From Acidobacteriota bacterium (lineage in GTDB: Bacteria; Acidobacteriota; Blastocatellia; RBC074), in assembly GCA_019639255.1 (NCBI GenBank), contig JAHBSF010000015.1, positions 1 through 64,000 of the forward strand: a DNA stretch of 64,000 bases, in the 5' to 3' direction. A model generated the notes under the pieces. That model saw only the letters and a program-made list of their open reading frames with translations. It made no database searches and had not been told where the DNA came from. This document shows, one piece after another, positions 55,671 through 64,000 of the stretch (within the stretch, counting starts at the first letter, position 1; every line of letters begins with the position of its first letter). Made by a program: the position numbers and the translations under genes.

Positions 55671-55871
55671 CGTGTTTTGAAAGCCCCGAAGGGGCGAAAG
55701 ATCTGTAGCCTGGTGCGCAAGCGCCAGGTCAAATCGAGAAACGCGTCCAAGCCCTGAAAGGGCGAAAGACCTATACAGCGGGGATCTTCCTGAAATTGAT
55801 GTTGGTGTGATGCCCAGGGCTTACGCCGCTGGGCTACAGATCTTTCGCCCCTTCGGGGCTTTCAAAACACG
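55671..55871 (+). repeat. 201-bp element with perfect 40-bp terminal inverted repeats
   Basis: 55671-55710 (begins CGTGTTTTGAAAGCCCCGAA) and 55832-55871 are exact reverse complements over 40 bases. The inside holds related smaller units (AGCCCTGAAAGGGCGAAAGA and CCCAGGGCTTACGCCGCTGG). Repeats built from GGGGCGAAAGA and CCCAGGGC..CGCTGGG are known to occur in many copies in several related phyla. Ends 20 bases before the serine hydrolase start, so it may carry or block that promoter. Confidence 0.92.
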
Positions 55872-55891
55872 AGCTAAGAGGAGAACGTCAT

Positions 55892-57016
55892 ATGTCGATT
55901 CCGACTGACGGTTCGATTTCGCGTCGCCGGATAATCGTGCAACTGGCCGGCGGTTTCATTGCCGGTCCATCATTGTTCGCCGTTGCTCAGAAAACCTATT
56001 ACCCGCGCGGCAGGGATTGGGAAACGCGTACGCCGAAGGACGCAGGAATGGATGCTGCTGCGATCGGTGAGGCGGTGAGATACGCCGCAGAGCACAATTC
56101 AACCGGTCTGGTAATTGTTCGCGGGGGGCGGTTGGTAGCCGAGCATTACTGGCGGGAATGGACGCAGGAAACCGCGCAACCGATTTTTTCTTCGAGCAAA
56201 AGCGTAACGGCGACGCTCGTAGGCATGGCGATCGAAGACGGTCTTGTAAAAAGCGTCGACCAGAGCGCCTCGGCTTTCGTCCCTGCCTGGAAAGGTTCGC
56301 CAAAGGCGGCAATAACGCTTCGTCACATGCTCTCTATGACCTCGGGCATAAGGGTCGGGCCCGTGCGGGCCGTGGCGGATATCGATGCTTTCGAGGAAAC
56401 CGCCGCCTGGCCGCTCGAACACGAACCGGGCGCGCACTGGGCCTACAACACGCCGGTCTACCGTATGCTTTTGCGGATGCTCGAACACGCCGCGAATGAA
56501 AGCATCAATCAGTATACGCAGCGCCGGCTTGCCGGGCCGATAGGCCTGCAATTCTCCGTCTGGGATTGTTCTCCGGCGCCCGACAACAAGACCAATTGTG
56601 CGTGGTATCGCAGTTGTCTGCGCGATATGGCGAAGTTCGGATTGTTGATCCTGCGCGGGGGCAGGTGGGAGGACAAACAACTCGTCAGCGCCCGTTTCAT
56701 AAGTGAATCGACCTCTACATCGCAGAAGCTCAATGAGGCTTACGGCTATTTGTGGTGGTTGAACGGCAAGTCTTCGTTCAAACTCGCCGGCGGTCAGCCG
56801 GGGCAAGGTATGTTGTGGCCCGATTGCCCAGCCGATGCGGTCGGCGCGCTCGGGGCGCAGGACAAAAAGATTTACGTCGTGCCGAGCCTGGATCTGGTCG
56901 TAGCACGGCACGGCGGCGCATCCGGCGTTGCGCGCACGCCGGGCGAAGAGGGCGGCGGGCGCACATCCTTCGATAATGAATTGCTCGGTCGCATCTGCGG
57001 CGCGATCAGAGGATGA
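55892..57016 (+). CDS. Tat-exported serine hydrolase (class C beta-lactamase family)
   Basis: 374 residues, AGAGGAGAAC upstream of ATG. Tat signal [18 protein letters not shown]. Penicillin-binding/beta-lactamase-like fold: SxxK as SSSK (Ser 100, Lys 103), [11 protein letters not shown], second-motif Tyr in WAYNTPVY, and [17 protein letters not shown]. Family includes beta-lactamases, D-aminopeptidases and esterases such as 6-aminohexanoate dimer hydrolase. The conventional KTG motif is not obvious, so hydrolysis of an ester or amide is likelier than beta-lactam resistance. ATGA overlap with the next gene. Confidence 0.85.
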   Translation: MSIPTDGSISRRRIIVQLAGGFIAGPSLFAVAQKTYYPRGRDWETRTPKDAGMDAAAIGEAVRYAAEHNSTGLVIVRGGRLVAEHYWREWTQETAQPIFSSSKSVTATLVGMAIEDGLVKSVDQSASAFVPAWKGSPKAAITLRHMLSMTSGIRVGPVRAVADIDAFEETAAWPLEHEPGAHWAYNTPVYRMLLRMLEHAANESINQYTQRRLAGPIGLQFSVWDCSPAPDNKTNCAWYRSCLRDMAKFGLLILRGGRWEDKQLVSARFISESTSTSQKLNEAYGYLWWLNGKSSFKLAGGQPGQGMLWPDCPADAVGALGAQDKKIYVVPSLDLVVARHGGASGVARTPGEEGGGRTSFDNELLGRICGAIRG

Positions 57017-58248
57017 CTGATTATTTCAACGACGCGGAAGCAATGACGATGCAGCTTACGCGGAAAGAATTTCTGGGCCTGCTGGCAATGTCGCCGGCAG
57101 CGTTGGTTGCACGTGATGACGGCGCAACCCGGCGCGCCGCGCAACTGCTCAGTGAATACGACGGGCAGGGAATCCACCGCACCGGAACGAGAGGGGACGG
57201 ACGATCGGCGCGATGGCTGGCTGCGCAGGCCGGACGATACGGGGGTGCAGCCGCGCTCGAATCCTTCGCCTTAAACCGCGTCGATCCGCAGGCGTGTTTC
57301 GTCGCCGCGGGCGGCCGGCGAGTCACGGGTTTACCGGTCTTTGATGCGCTTTTTACAGGCGCTCCTGGCATTCGCGGCAGTCTCGGGCCGTTCGGCAGCG
57401 AAGCCGACATCGGTTGGATAGAAATGCCGCCGAACGCCGAGTACGACGAGCGGTATGAGCCGATGAGGCGCGACAATCGCCACCGGGCGATCATCATCCT
57501 GACCAAAGGCGAACGCCCCGGTTTATGCCCTGTCAATGCGCCCAGGTTTGAACATCCGTATGGCGCGCCGGTGCTCCAGATCGGGAGCGAACACGGTGAA
57601 TGGCTGCAAAAGCAAACGGATGTGCATTTCGTCGCGCAGGCCAAGCGAACCGGGACGCGCGCTTTCAACGTTACGGCGAGGATCAGGGGAACGAAGCCGA
57701 ACCTTCCGCCGGTTGTAGTGATGACGCCGCGCAGCGGATGGTGGCATTCGACGAGCGAGCGCGGGGGCGGGTTGGTGTGCTGGCTGGAGGTGATGCGAGC
57801 GCTTGCGGCGGATCGTCCGGAGCGCGATGTGCATTTTCTTTCTTCGAGCGGGCACGAACTCGGGCATCTCGGCCTGAAACATTTCATGGATCGCAACCCG
57901 GATCTGGTCTCCGGGGCGCACGTCTGGATGCATTTCGGGGCAAATATCGGAGCCGTCGGCGCGCCCAATCGAATACAGGCCGCGAGCGATGAACTGGAAG
58001 CCCTCGTCGTGAGCGCCGTATCAGGGGCGGGCCTGACCATCAACGAGAAAACAAATCGGGGCGTTGCGCCGTTTGGCGAGGCGGGCAACATTCATCGCGC
58101 CGGAGGGCGGTACCTGTCGCTGCTGTGTCTGTCCAACCCGCTGTTTCATCACCCCGAAGATCGCTGGCCCGGCGCCGCAGATGCGCAGGTCGTCGCCCGA
58201 TACTCCGCTGCACTGGTCGAGGCGGCGAAAAAACTCACCCGGGAGTGA
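57013..58248 (+). CDS. M28-like peptidase homologue, probably metal-deficient
   Basis: 411 residues, ATG in an ATGA overlap with the hydrolase stop; an internal ATG (57049, [10 protein letters not shown]) may also serve. Weak signal-like segment, a PA-like insert (about 120-200) and a peptidase M28-like alpha/beta core: [56 protein letters not shown]. In active M28 enzymes the first block carries HxD and the second an EE pair; here these read TPRSGW and HE, so the two-zinc site looks incomplete. The translational coupling suggests it works with the serine hydrolase. May bind rather than cleave its substrate. Confidence 0.7.
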   Translation: MTDYFNDAEAMTMQLTRKEFLGLLAMSPAALVARDDGATRRAAQLLSEYDGQGIHRTGTRGDGRSARWLAAQAGRYGGAAALESFALNRVDPQACFVAAGGRRVTGLPVFDALFTGAPGIRGSLGPFGSEADIGWIEMPPNAEYDERYEPMRRDNRHRAIIILTKGERPGLCPVNAPRFEHPYGAPVLQIGSEHGEWLQKQTDVHFVAQAKRTGTRAFNVTARIRGTKPNLPPVVVMTPRSGWWHSTSERGGGLVCWLEVMRALAADRPERDVHFLSSSGHELGHLGLKHFMDRNPDLVSGAHVWMHFGANIGAVGAPNRIQAASDELEALVVSAVSGAGLTINEKTNRGVAPFGEAGNIHRAGGRYLSLLCLSNPLFHHPEDRWPGAADAQVVARYSAALVEAAKKLTRE

Positions 58249-58437
58249 TGCGTTTCTTAAGCGCATTCCGCGTCTTTGGTTTTCGCGTATTCCGCGGTTC
58301 GTTTTCTCTTCATCTTCCCGCAGACCGCTGCGAGATTGCTGTAACGGGAAGCAGGGCGGCGGCGTCCTATAGCAGCGAATGACCTAACGCGAAGCCGTCG
58401 CGGCTTCCCGAACCAAGTCGTGACAAGGAGACAGTAT

Positions 58438-58944
58438 ATGAAAAATCTGATGATAGTTTGCACGCTGGCCGCAGTGTGTATGATGGGGCTGGCGGCTGCG
58501 GCCGCAGCGCCCGCAAATTTCTCCGGCGCCTGGAAGCTCGACAAGTCCAGGAGCCAGGGCCTTCAGGGCCGTATGGCCGACGCCGACCAGACCTGGGTCG
58601 TCAAGCAGGACGACAAGCAGTTGAGCGTCGAGCGGCAGCTCTCCATGGGCGGTCAGTCGATGCCCGCGCAGGCGGCAGCCTACAACCTGGACGGCAGCGA
58701 AACGACTGGCGAAGTAGCGGGCCGCATGCCGGGCAAGGCCACGCGCAAGGCGAAATGGATGGATGATGGTAAGATCCTTGAGCTGCACGAAGTCCGCACA
58801 GCAAACTTCCAGGGCAACGAGTTTACCATAACGACCAAGGAGCACTGGGAGCTTGCCGACGGCGGCAAAACGCTCAAGGTGCACCGCGTCAGCGAAACTC
58901 CGCAGGGCAACCAGGATGCGAAGCTGACGCTGGTGAAGGAATAG
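58438..58944 (+). CDS. Small secreted protein, lipocalin-like
   Basis: 168 residues, ATG seven bases after AAGGAG. Signal peptide MIVCTLAAVCMMGLAAAAAA. The mature chain (FSGAWKLDKSRSQGLQGRMA, then QTWVVKQDDKQLSVERQLS and FTITTKEHWELADGGKTLKV) alternates short beta strands, as in secreted beta-barrel binding proteins of Acidobacteriota. No catalytic motif. 190 bases of apparently empty sequence lie ahead of it. Confidence 0.7.
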   Translation: MKNLMIVCTLAAVCMMGLAAAAAAPANFSGAWKLDKSRSQGLQGRMADADQTWVVKQDDKQLSVERQLSMGGQSMPAQAAAYNLDGSETTGEVAGRMPGKATRKAKWMDDGKILELHEVRTANFQGNEFTITTKEHWELADGGKTLKVHRVSETPQGNQDAKLTLVKE

Positions 58945-58975
58945 CTTTTTTCCCTAAACATTCTTTCGCATCACG

Positions 58976-59269
58976 ATGAAGCAACCGATCTGGAATTTCG
59001 AGCAGGAGCCTCGGGAAGATCCCGGCGACGAATCGAGCATCAATCTGCGCGCCTATTTCGACCGCATTCCGGACGAAAAGATGCAGCAGTATTCGCCCGA
59101 CTGGACCGACGAAGAGGTCAAGGCGTGGGACGGCAACTTCCGCGATGAAGACGGCTGTCTGATGCTTTTCTGCAGCGAACGCGACATCGAGATCGACGAA
59201 TACCGCGAAGTACTCGAAGAGTGCATCGCCTATCGTAATCGCGTCCGGCCCGCGCTCGTCGGAAAGTAA
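58976..59269 (+). CDS. Small acidic hypothetical protein
   Basis: 97 residues, rich in Asp and Glu ([40 protein letters not shown]). No membrane segment, no known domain. The clean start 31 bases after the secreted protein and a stop directly abutting a hairpin suggest a real gene, perhaps in the same transcript. Function unknown. Confidence 0.65.
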   Translation: MKQPIWNFEQEPREDPGDESSINLRAYFDRIPDEKMQQYSPDWTDEEVKAWDGNFRDEDGCLMLFCSERDIEIDEYREVLEECIAYRNRVRPALVGK

Positions 59270-59394
59270 AGAGAACACGGAAGACGCGGAATAAAACTGC
59301 ACGACAGGAATTGACGCAAGGGGGCCTGCGGGATTAACTTCTCCCGGCTTTTTCCGTCTGTTGAGTTTTATTCCGTTTGTTCCGTGTTCTCTTG
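59268..59394 (+). repeat. Hairpin repeat, copy 20 (variant GAGAACACGG)
   Basis: AAGAGAACACGGAAGACGCG and TTCCGTTTGTTCCGTGTTCTCT; the core changes GATAAC to GAACAC with matched change on the right (GTTATC to GTGTTC), another compensatory variant. The centre GGCCTGCGGGATTAACTTCT is longer than usual. Confidence 0.85.
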
Positions 59395-59413
59395 CTTCCG
59401 GAGCCGGGCCGCA

Positions 59414-60688
59414 ATGACCTCTCAAACTAACCTCGGGCGTCGCCTGTTGCCGCTGGTTCTGGTGGGCAACGGATTGCTGCGCATTGCGGGCGGCGCGGGC
59501 GGCGTGCTCGTAGGCCTCTATCTCGCCGATTTATCCAACCGTGGACATGCCGTAGGAGCGGCCGTAGTCGGCGCGCTCGGCGCCGTATCCTTTGCTGCGG
59601 AGCTGCTGGGCGCTCTGCCGATGGGTCTGCTGTCGGACGCCTTTGCACCGCGTCTGCTGATGATTTCGGGAGCGCTGCTCGGCGCGATTGCCACGCAGAT
59701 ATTCGGCCTGAGCGAGATGGTCTCGATATTTTTTCTCTCCCGCGCGCTCGAAGGTCTCGCCGCGGCCGCAGGCGCTCCCTCCATACTCGCCCATCTTACG
59801 GATGTCACCGACGGCGACAACAAGTTGCGCGGTCGCGCGATGAGCTTTTTTGAGCTCTCGCTTCTGGCCGGCCTTGCGCTGGGGGGACTGCTCGGCGGCG
59901 TGCTCTGGAAAGCGCTCGGAACGCGCGCTTTCGGCGCGGTCGCAGCCGTATACATTCTGTGCGCCGTGATGCTCGGCGCCGGAGCCATAGGCAGCAAAAA
60001 ACACGGCGCGGAACAGGCCATATCCGGGTTGTGGAGGGCGCTCGGCGAAAAGTCTCTTCAGCGGCTCGCACCCGCCTGGCTGTGCATGAACGCAATCATA
60101 GGATTGTGGCTGGGACCGACGTTTACCTACCTGCTGACGCTGCGCGACCGGCGCGGCCAGCACCTGACGGGCATATTCGCCGACGCGCCGGAGCGCATAG
60201 GCTGGGTGCTGCTCGGATACTCGATAGTGTTTGCGACGGGCGTGACGATATGGAGCTTTTTTCTGGCGAAGATGTCGCGCCGGCGCGTGCTGAACATCGC
60301 GCTCATCGCGATGTTGTTTGTATGCGCAGGATTGTATGTATTCAACCACGCGGGGGACTGGACGCCTGCGGCGCGCTGGATGCTGCTCGGCGCTACGGCG
60401 CTGTGCGTGATGGTCGAGAGCGGATTTACTCCGGCGGCGCTTGCGCTGCTTGCCGATGTAGTGGGCGCGCAGGCGGGACGCGGCGCGGCGATGGGCATTT
60501 ATTCGGTGCTGCTGAGCATAGGGGCGCTCGTTGGTTCGGTAATCGCCGGCGTGTTGGGGGACCGTTACGCGGTTGACGGTCTGATTTTTGGAACGATGGG
60601 CTGCGCGCTTGTGGCCTTTCTCGCCGTTCAGCGGTTGCCCGCGGGCAGCAGCAGCGGCGAGCTTCGGGAGGGAGTTGTCGATGACTGA
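59414..60688 (+). CDS. MFS transporter
   Basis: 424 residues from MTSQTNLGRRLLP; 12 hydrophobic segments. Conserved MFS loop between helices 2 and 3 (GALPMGLLSDAFAPRLLMIS), helix 4-5 (FFLSRALEGLAAAAGAPSIL), and a large loop before the second half. Family within MFS not clear; resembles multidrug or sugar efflux carriers. Its end overlaps the start of the next gene by eight bases, so it is co-expressed with the flavin disulfide oxidoreductase. Confidence 0.85.
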   Translation: MTSQTNLGRRLLPLVLVGNGLLRIAGGAGGVLVGLYLADLSNRGHAVGAAVVGALGAVSFAAELLGALPMGLLSDAFAPRLLMISGALLGAIATQIFGLSEMVSIFFLSRALEGLAAAAGAPSILAHLTDVTDGDNKLRGRAMSFFELSLLAGLALGGLLGGVLWKALGTRAFGAVAAVYILCAVMLGAGAIGSKKHGAEQAISGLWRALGEKSLQRLAPAWLCMNAIIGLWLGPTFTYLLTLRDRRGQHLTGIFADAPERIGWVLLGYSIVFATGVTIWSFFLAKMSRRRVLNIALIAMLFVCAGLYVFNHAGDWTPAARWMLLGATALCVMVESGFTPAALALLADVVGAQAGRGAAMGIYSVLLSIGALVGSVIAGVLGDRYAVDGLIFGTMGCALVAFLAVQRLPAGSSSGELREGVVDD

Positions 60689-62090
60689 AAAATTTTTTGA
60701 TCTGGTGATCATAGGTGCGGGTTCGGGAGGATTGACCGCCGCCGGGTTTGCCGCGCAACTCGGCGCAAGCGTCGCTCTCGTGGAAAAGAACCGCGTCGGG
60801 GGCGACTGCACCTGGACCGGATGCGTGCCGAGCAAGGCCCTGCTCAAGGCGGCAAAGATAGCGCACGAAACGCGCAACGCCGCGCATTACGGCATCCTCG
60901 TCGATCCGCCGAAAACGGATATGGCGCGCGTGCGCGATTATGTACACGGCGCGATCCACGACGTATACCAGTTCGAGACGCCGCAGGAACTCGAGCGCGA
61001 GGGCATAGAAGTAATTCTCGCTGCGGCGAGCTTTCTCGATCCGCATACGATTTGCGCGGGCGAGCGCGTGCTGAAGGCGAAAAACTTTCTGATTACTACC
61101 GGCGCGCATCCGTTCATTCCGCCCATAGAAAGCTTGAGCGAAGTCCCATACATTACGTATGAAAATATCTTCGATATCGATGAGCTGCCGGAATCGATGA
61201 TCGTAGTCGGAGGCGGGCCGATCGGCATGGAGATGGCGCAGGCATTTCAGCGACTCGGTTCGCAGGTGACGGTGGTGTGCGAACGTTTGCTTCCGAAAGA
61301 GGAAATAGAGGTTCAGACCGTGATGAGCCGCGTATTCGAGCGCGAGGGTATGAAGTTTTTGTGGGGGCGGGCGGCGGCTGCGCGAATGGAAGGCGGGGAT
61401 GCGGTAGTAGTCACGGAAACGGGCGAGGCGCGCGGGAAACTGCTGCTTGTGGCTGCGGGGCGCAGGCCCACGGTTGCGGGCCTGGATCTGGAAAAGGCCG
61501 GTGTTCGCTTAAGCGAGAAGGGCGTTGTCGTAGACGAGCAACTGCGCACGAGCGTCAAGCACATTTACGCGGCGGGCGACGTTACGGGAGGCCATCAGTT
61601 CACGCACTTCGCCGGCTGGCAGGCGTTTCAGGCGGTGAGGAACGCGCTTCTCGTGGGGAGCAGTTCGGGATTTACCGATATAGTTCCGTGGGTGACGTTC
61701 ACCGATCCGGAGGTGGCGCACGTGGGGTTGACCGAAGCGCAGGCGCGCGTGAAGTTCGGCGATTCCGTTCAGGTCAACCGCTGGGAGATGAGCCGGGCCG
61801 ATCGCGCCGTATGCGAAAACGATACCGACGGATTCATTAAAGTGACGAGCAAGCGGGACGGCACGCTGCTCGGCGCAACGATCGTGGCGGGGCGCGCGGG
61901 CGAGGCCATTACGGAGTTCATCCTGGCGTTGAAAACCGGCTTGAAGATTGCGGATCTGGCGGGCGCAATTCATGCGTATCCGACTTATTCTACGGCCGTG
62001 CAGCAACTCTCGGCGGATGCGGCGATAGAGAATCTGCTGTCGAGCGCTACGGGGCGCATCATTCGCGGACTTTCGAAGATCATCCGTTAA
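60681..62090 (+). CDS. FAD-dependent pyridine nucleotide-disulfide oxidoreductase (MerA/Lpd-like)
   Basis: 469 residues from MTEKFFDLVIIGAGSGGLTA, preceded by GGGAGGGAG. FAD dinucleotide motif GAGSGG (about 12-17), redox-active pair CTWTGC in GGDCTWTGCVPSKALL, NAD(P) motif GGGPIGMEMA and the second FAD motif YAAGDVTG. The C-terminal interface contains HAYPTYS in place of HPTxxE, as in mercuric-reductase-like proteins of unknown substrate. No N-terminal heavy-metal domain and no C-terminal Cys pair, so mercury reduction is doubtful. The stop codon lies in the left end of the following repeat. Confidence 0.88.
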   Translation: MTEKFFDLVIIGAGSGGLTAAGFAAQLGASVALVEKNRVGGDCTWTGCVPSKALLKAAKIAHETRNAAHYGILVDPPKTDMARVRDYVHGAIHDVYQFETPQELEREGIEVILAAASFLDPHTICAGERVLKAKNFLITTGAHPFIPPIESLSEVPYITYENIFDIDELPESMIVVGGGPIGMEMAQAFQRLGSQVTVVCERLLPKEEIEVQTVMSRVFEREGMKFLWGRAAAARMEGGDAVVVTETGEARGKLLLVAAGRRPTVAGLDLEKAGVRLSEKGVVVDEQLRTSVKHIYAAGDVTGGHQFTHFAGWQAFQAVRNALLVGSSSGFTDIVPWVTFTDPEVAHVGLTEAQARVKFGDSVQVNRWEMSRADRAVCENDTDGFIKVTSKRDGTLLGATIVAGRAGEAITEFILALKTGLKIADLAGAIHAYPTYSTAVQQLSADAAIENLLSSATGRIIRGLSKIIR

Positions 62091-62236
62091 ATCAGACCAC
62101 GAAACATTTGGACGCATCACTGGGTACGCACGCGCCCTCGCGTGCGGTTTGTGACGAACAATAGCACGCGAGGGCGCGTGCGTACCCAGTTGCGGAATCC
62201 GTTGTGTGTACCATTCTGCTGTGGTCTGATTTAAAT
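62087..62236 (+). repeat. GC-rich hairpin element, family 2, copy 2 (inverted)
   Basis: Left end GTTAAATCAGACCACGAAAC and right end TCTGCTGTGGTCTGATTTAA. Relative to the copy at 55554 it lies in reverse: GTACCATTCTGCTGTGGT matches the reverse complement of that copy's left end. Stem ACTGGGTACGCACGCGCCCT / AGGGCGCGTGCGTACCCAGT is 20 bases, perfect. It starts on the stop codon of the oxidoreductase gene. Confidence 0.92.
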
Positions 62237-62254
62237 CAACACGGAACAAGTGCA

Positions 62255-64000
62255 ATGGGACGGAAAACACGGAAAGAATCGCGGCGTGTGTTTTTGCAGG
62301 GTGTTGCGCTGGGCGGGGGTTTGCTTGCGCTCGATTCCCCGATTGTTTCCGCGCAACCGGCGCCGGGGGTGCGCAGCGATCCGCAATCACCGGATTTCAC
62401 GCGGCAATCGGCGGCGCTTGCGCCCGACAGGGTCGTGGCTTCGGCCTGTCAGTTCTGCAATTCGCTGTGCCGGCTGCAGGTGCATTTGAAGCGCGGGCGC
62501 GTCATCGACGTGCGTGGCGACGCAAGCGATCCGGTGCAGGCCGGCAACCTGTGCGTCAAGGCCGGAATGATGACGGAACTCGTCTACAACCGCTTCCGGT
62601 TGAAACATCCGCTGCGGCGCACATCCGGCGAAAAGGGCTCGCCCGATTCGAAGTTCGAGCCGGTGTCCTGGGAAGAGGCGTTAGACCTGATCGCCGGCAA
62701 GTTTCTGGCCCTGCGCGATGAGGGCCAGGCGCGCACGATCGCCAACCGGACTACGGGCCGCATGCTGCGCGGCACGGGTTCTCTGGCAGGCAGGTTTTTT
62801 ACTCTGCTCGGCAGTCCCAATGACACCGATGTGGGGCCGGTGTGCAACGATGCCGGAGGAAACGCCCTGGCCTGGACTTTCGGCATCGGCAACTTCACAA
62901 ACGGCTACGGGCGGGATGAAATTACGGGGCGCGAAGATCTGGGAAGCGCGAAATACCTGCTTTTTCTGGGCACCAATCAGGCCGAGACGCATCCGGTGAC
63001 GTTCGCTCATCTGCTGCGGGAGCGGGCGAAAACGCGGGCTAAGCTCACGGTAGTCGATCCGCGCCGCACGCCGACTGCGGCCGAAGCCGATCTGTGGATA
63101 GCGCCGAAACCGCATACGGATATGGCGCTTGCGCTGGCCTGGATTTATCACATAATCGCGAAAAACCTGTACGACCGCCGCTTCGTCGCCGAGTGGGTAG
63201 TTGGTTTCGAGGAACTCAAACGCCACGTCATCGAAAGGGGCTACACCCCGCAATGGGCGGCCGAAGTCACGGGCGTTCCGGCGGCGATGATTGTGCGAAC
63301 GGCCGAAGAGTATGCGCGGGCGCGTCCGGCGGCGATATTCTGCAACGCCGGCATTTCGCATCAGATGAGCGCCTTCGATACCTACCGTGCGCTCGCGTTT
63401 CTGGCTGCGATTACCGGAAACATCGGCGTGCCGGGCGGCGGCTGCAATTTCATGCACAACACCTGGCCGGGAGATCTGCGGCTGCCGCCGATCAAGGGCG
63501 AGACGCCGGTGAAAGACGCGGCGTTGCCGGTCGGGCCCGACACGTTCGCCGAATCGATCCTGACGGGACGGCCTTACAGGTTGCGCGCAATCGTCACATC
63601 AGGCAATCCGATTCTCGCCTGTGCAAATACCACGCGCGTGCGCGAGGCTTACAGACAACTTGAATTTCACGTCTATACCGGACTGTTTATGGAAGAGGCG
63701 GCCTATTACGCCGACGTGATACTGCCCGTAACGAGCGGTTTTGAGATGGAAGGCGTGTATATGCGGCGCGACGACCGCGCGATTCGCTGGCAGCAACAGG
63801 CCGTTGCGCGCGTGGGCGAGGCGCGCACCGATGTCGAGATATGGATGGATCTGGCGCAGGCCTGCGCGCGGCGCGACAAGAGGCGCGGAGCCGCGTACTG
63901 GACCGACAACTTTCCGCTCGAATGGAGGGATTACCGGAAGTTGTGGGAGACGTTCGTAGCGCATACGCCGGGGATGGGCGGTATGACGGCGGAGCGTCTG
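62255..64000 (+). CDS. Tat-exported molybdopterin oxidoreductase (5' part, runs off the window)
   Basis: Open from ATG 62255 to the window end (582 codons seen). Tat signal ESRRVFLQGVALGGGLLA. The [4Fe-4S] motif CQFCNSLC ... NLCVKA follows, then the molybdopterin fold: WEEALDLIAGKF, LLGSPNDTDVGPVCNDAGG with a Cys placed to ligate Mo, LLFLGTNQAETHPVTFAHLL, VVDPRRTPTAAEADLWI, and AAITGNIGVPGGGCNF. This is the layout of NapA/PsrA/ArrA-type periplasmic enzymes; substrate undetermined. The first codons (MGRKTRKES) fall in a remnant of the A-rich hairpin arm (ACACGGAACAAG...ACGGAAAACACGG), so the start region may have been reshaped by a repeat. Confidence 0.85.
   Translation, partial: MGRKTRKESRRVFLQGVALGGGLLALDSPIVSAQPAPGVRSDPQSPDFTRQSAALAPDRVVASACQFCNSLCRLQVHLKRGRVIDVRGDASDPVQAGNLCVKAGMMTELVYNRFRLKHPLRRTSGEKGSPDSKFEPVSWEEALDLIAGKFLALRDEGQARTIANRTTGRMLRGTGSLAGRFFTLLGSPNDTDVGPVCNDAGGNALAWTFGIGNFTNGYGRDEITGREDLGSAKYLLFLGTNQAETHPVTFAHLLRERAKTRAKLTVVDPRRTPTAAEADLWIAPKPHTDMALALAWIYHIIAKNLYDRRFVAEWVVGFEELKRHVIERGYTPQWAAEVTGVPAAMIVRTAEEYARARPAAIFCNAGISHQMSAFDTYRALAFLAAITGNIGVPGGGCNFMHNTWPGDLRLPPIKGETPVKDAALPVGPDTFAESILTGRPYRLRAIVTSGNPILACANTTRVREAYRQLEFHVYTGLFMEEAAYYADVILPVTSGFEMEGVYMRRDDRAIRWQQQAVARVGEARTDVEIWMDLAQACARRDKRRGAAYWTDNFPLEWRDYRKLWETFVAHTPGMGGMTAERL

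Noticed and set aside
60681-62090. Mercuric reductase call for the disulfide oxidoreductase
   Set aside because: It lacks the N-terminal metal-binding domain and the C-terminal cysteine pair, and no other mer genes are present.

Overview
The window looks like chromosome from an Acidobacteriota bacterium, possibly Blastocatellia. The basis is four very large MacB/FtsX permeases of the 'acidobacterial duplicated orphan permease' (ADOP) type, GC-rich coding sequence, many secreted or Tat-exported enzymes, a carboxypeptidase-regulatory-type TonB receptor, and a winged-helix/AAA/TPR regulator. This assignment is an inference from gene content; no rRNA or single-copy marker is present.

Layout. 0-1.1 kb: a small membrane zinc-ribbon gene, then debris (a short membrane ORF and the N-terminal piece of an MFS transporter that ends at a repeat remnant). 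1.1-11.7 kb: one large signal-responsive regulator and three tandem ADOP permeases. 12.3-18.7 kb: a Tat-exported vanadium haloperoxidase convergent with a TonB receptor, then an RCK-gated K+ channel. 18.8-20.8 kb: methionine-salvage genes mtnB-mtnD-mtnC. 20.9-25.6 kb: a DUF4432 protein, a glycosyltransferase, a ParB-like small protein, mazEF and a DUF1801 protein. 25.9-33.1 kb: a secreted esterase and a five-gene peptide/nickel-type ABC transporter operon ending in a DUF4198 protein. 33.2-37.5 kb: a toxin-antitoxin island (small ORF, XRE-ImmA protease, PIN protein, DUF4160 remnant, DUF2442, SecB-like chaperone, DUF433 with a truncated DUF5615 toxin) bounded by a 50-bp direct repeat. 37.9 kb: tRNA-Glu(CUC). 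38-46.3 kb: Ser/Thr kinase, secreted CsgG/FlgT-like proteins, a diguanylate cyclase, an esterase and an OmpA protein. 46.3-54 kb: MFS transporter, NtrY/NtrC-type two-component pair, ABC ATPase and the fourth ADOP permease. 54.2-64 kb: PLP enzyme, serine hydrolase, degenerate M28 peptidase homologue, small secreted proteins, MFS, a flavin disulfide oxidoreductase and a Tat-exported molybdopterin oxidoreductase that runs off the window.

The most striking feature is a family of about 21 long hairpin repeats (about 80-130 bp, A-rich on one arm and T-rich on the other, with ends GAGATAACGGAACAAACGAAA / TTTCGTTTGTTCCGTTATCTC) in intergenic gaps throughout the window. They usually sit 0-30 bp after a stop codon, and in several genes the repeat supplies the stop. 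Several copies carry an outer inverted repeat (AAATCAAACCACACGACATT-like) that is shared with a second, GC-rich hairpin family at 55.6 and 62.1 kb, suggesting one mobilising machinery for both. Hairpin copies also bound or interrupt accessory insertions (mazEF/DUF1801 and the TA island). I regard this repeat system and the TA/SecB-like island as the main leads.
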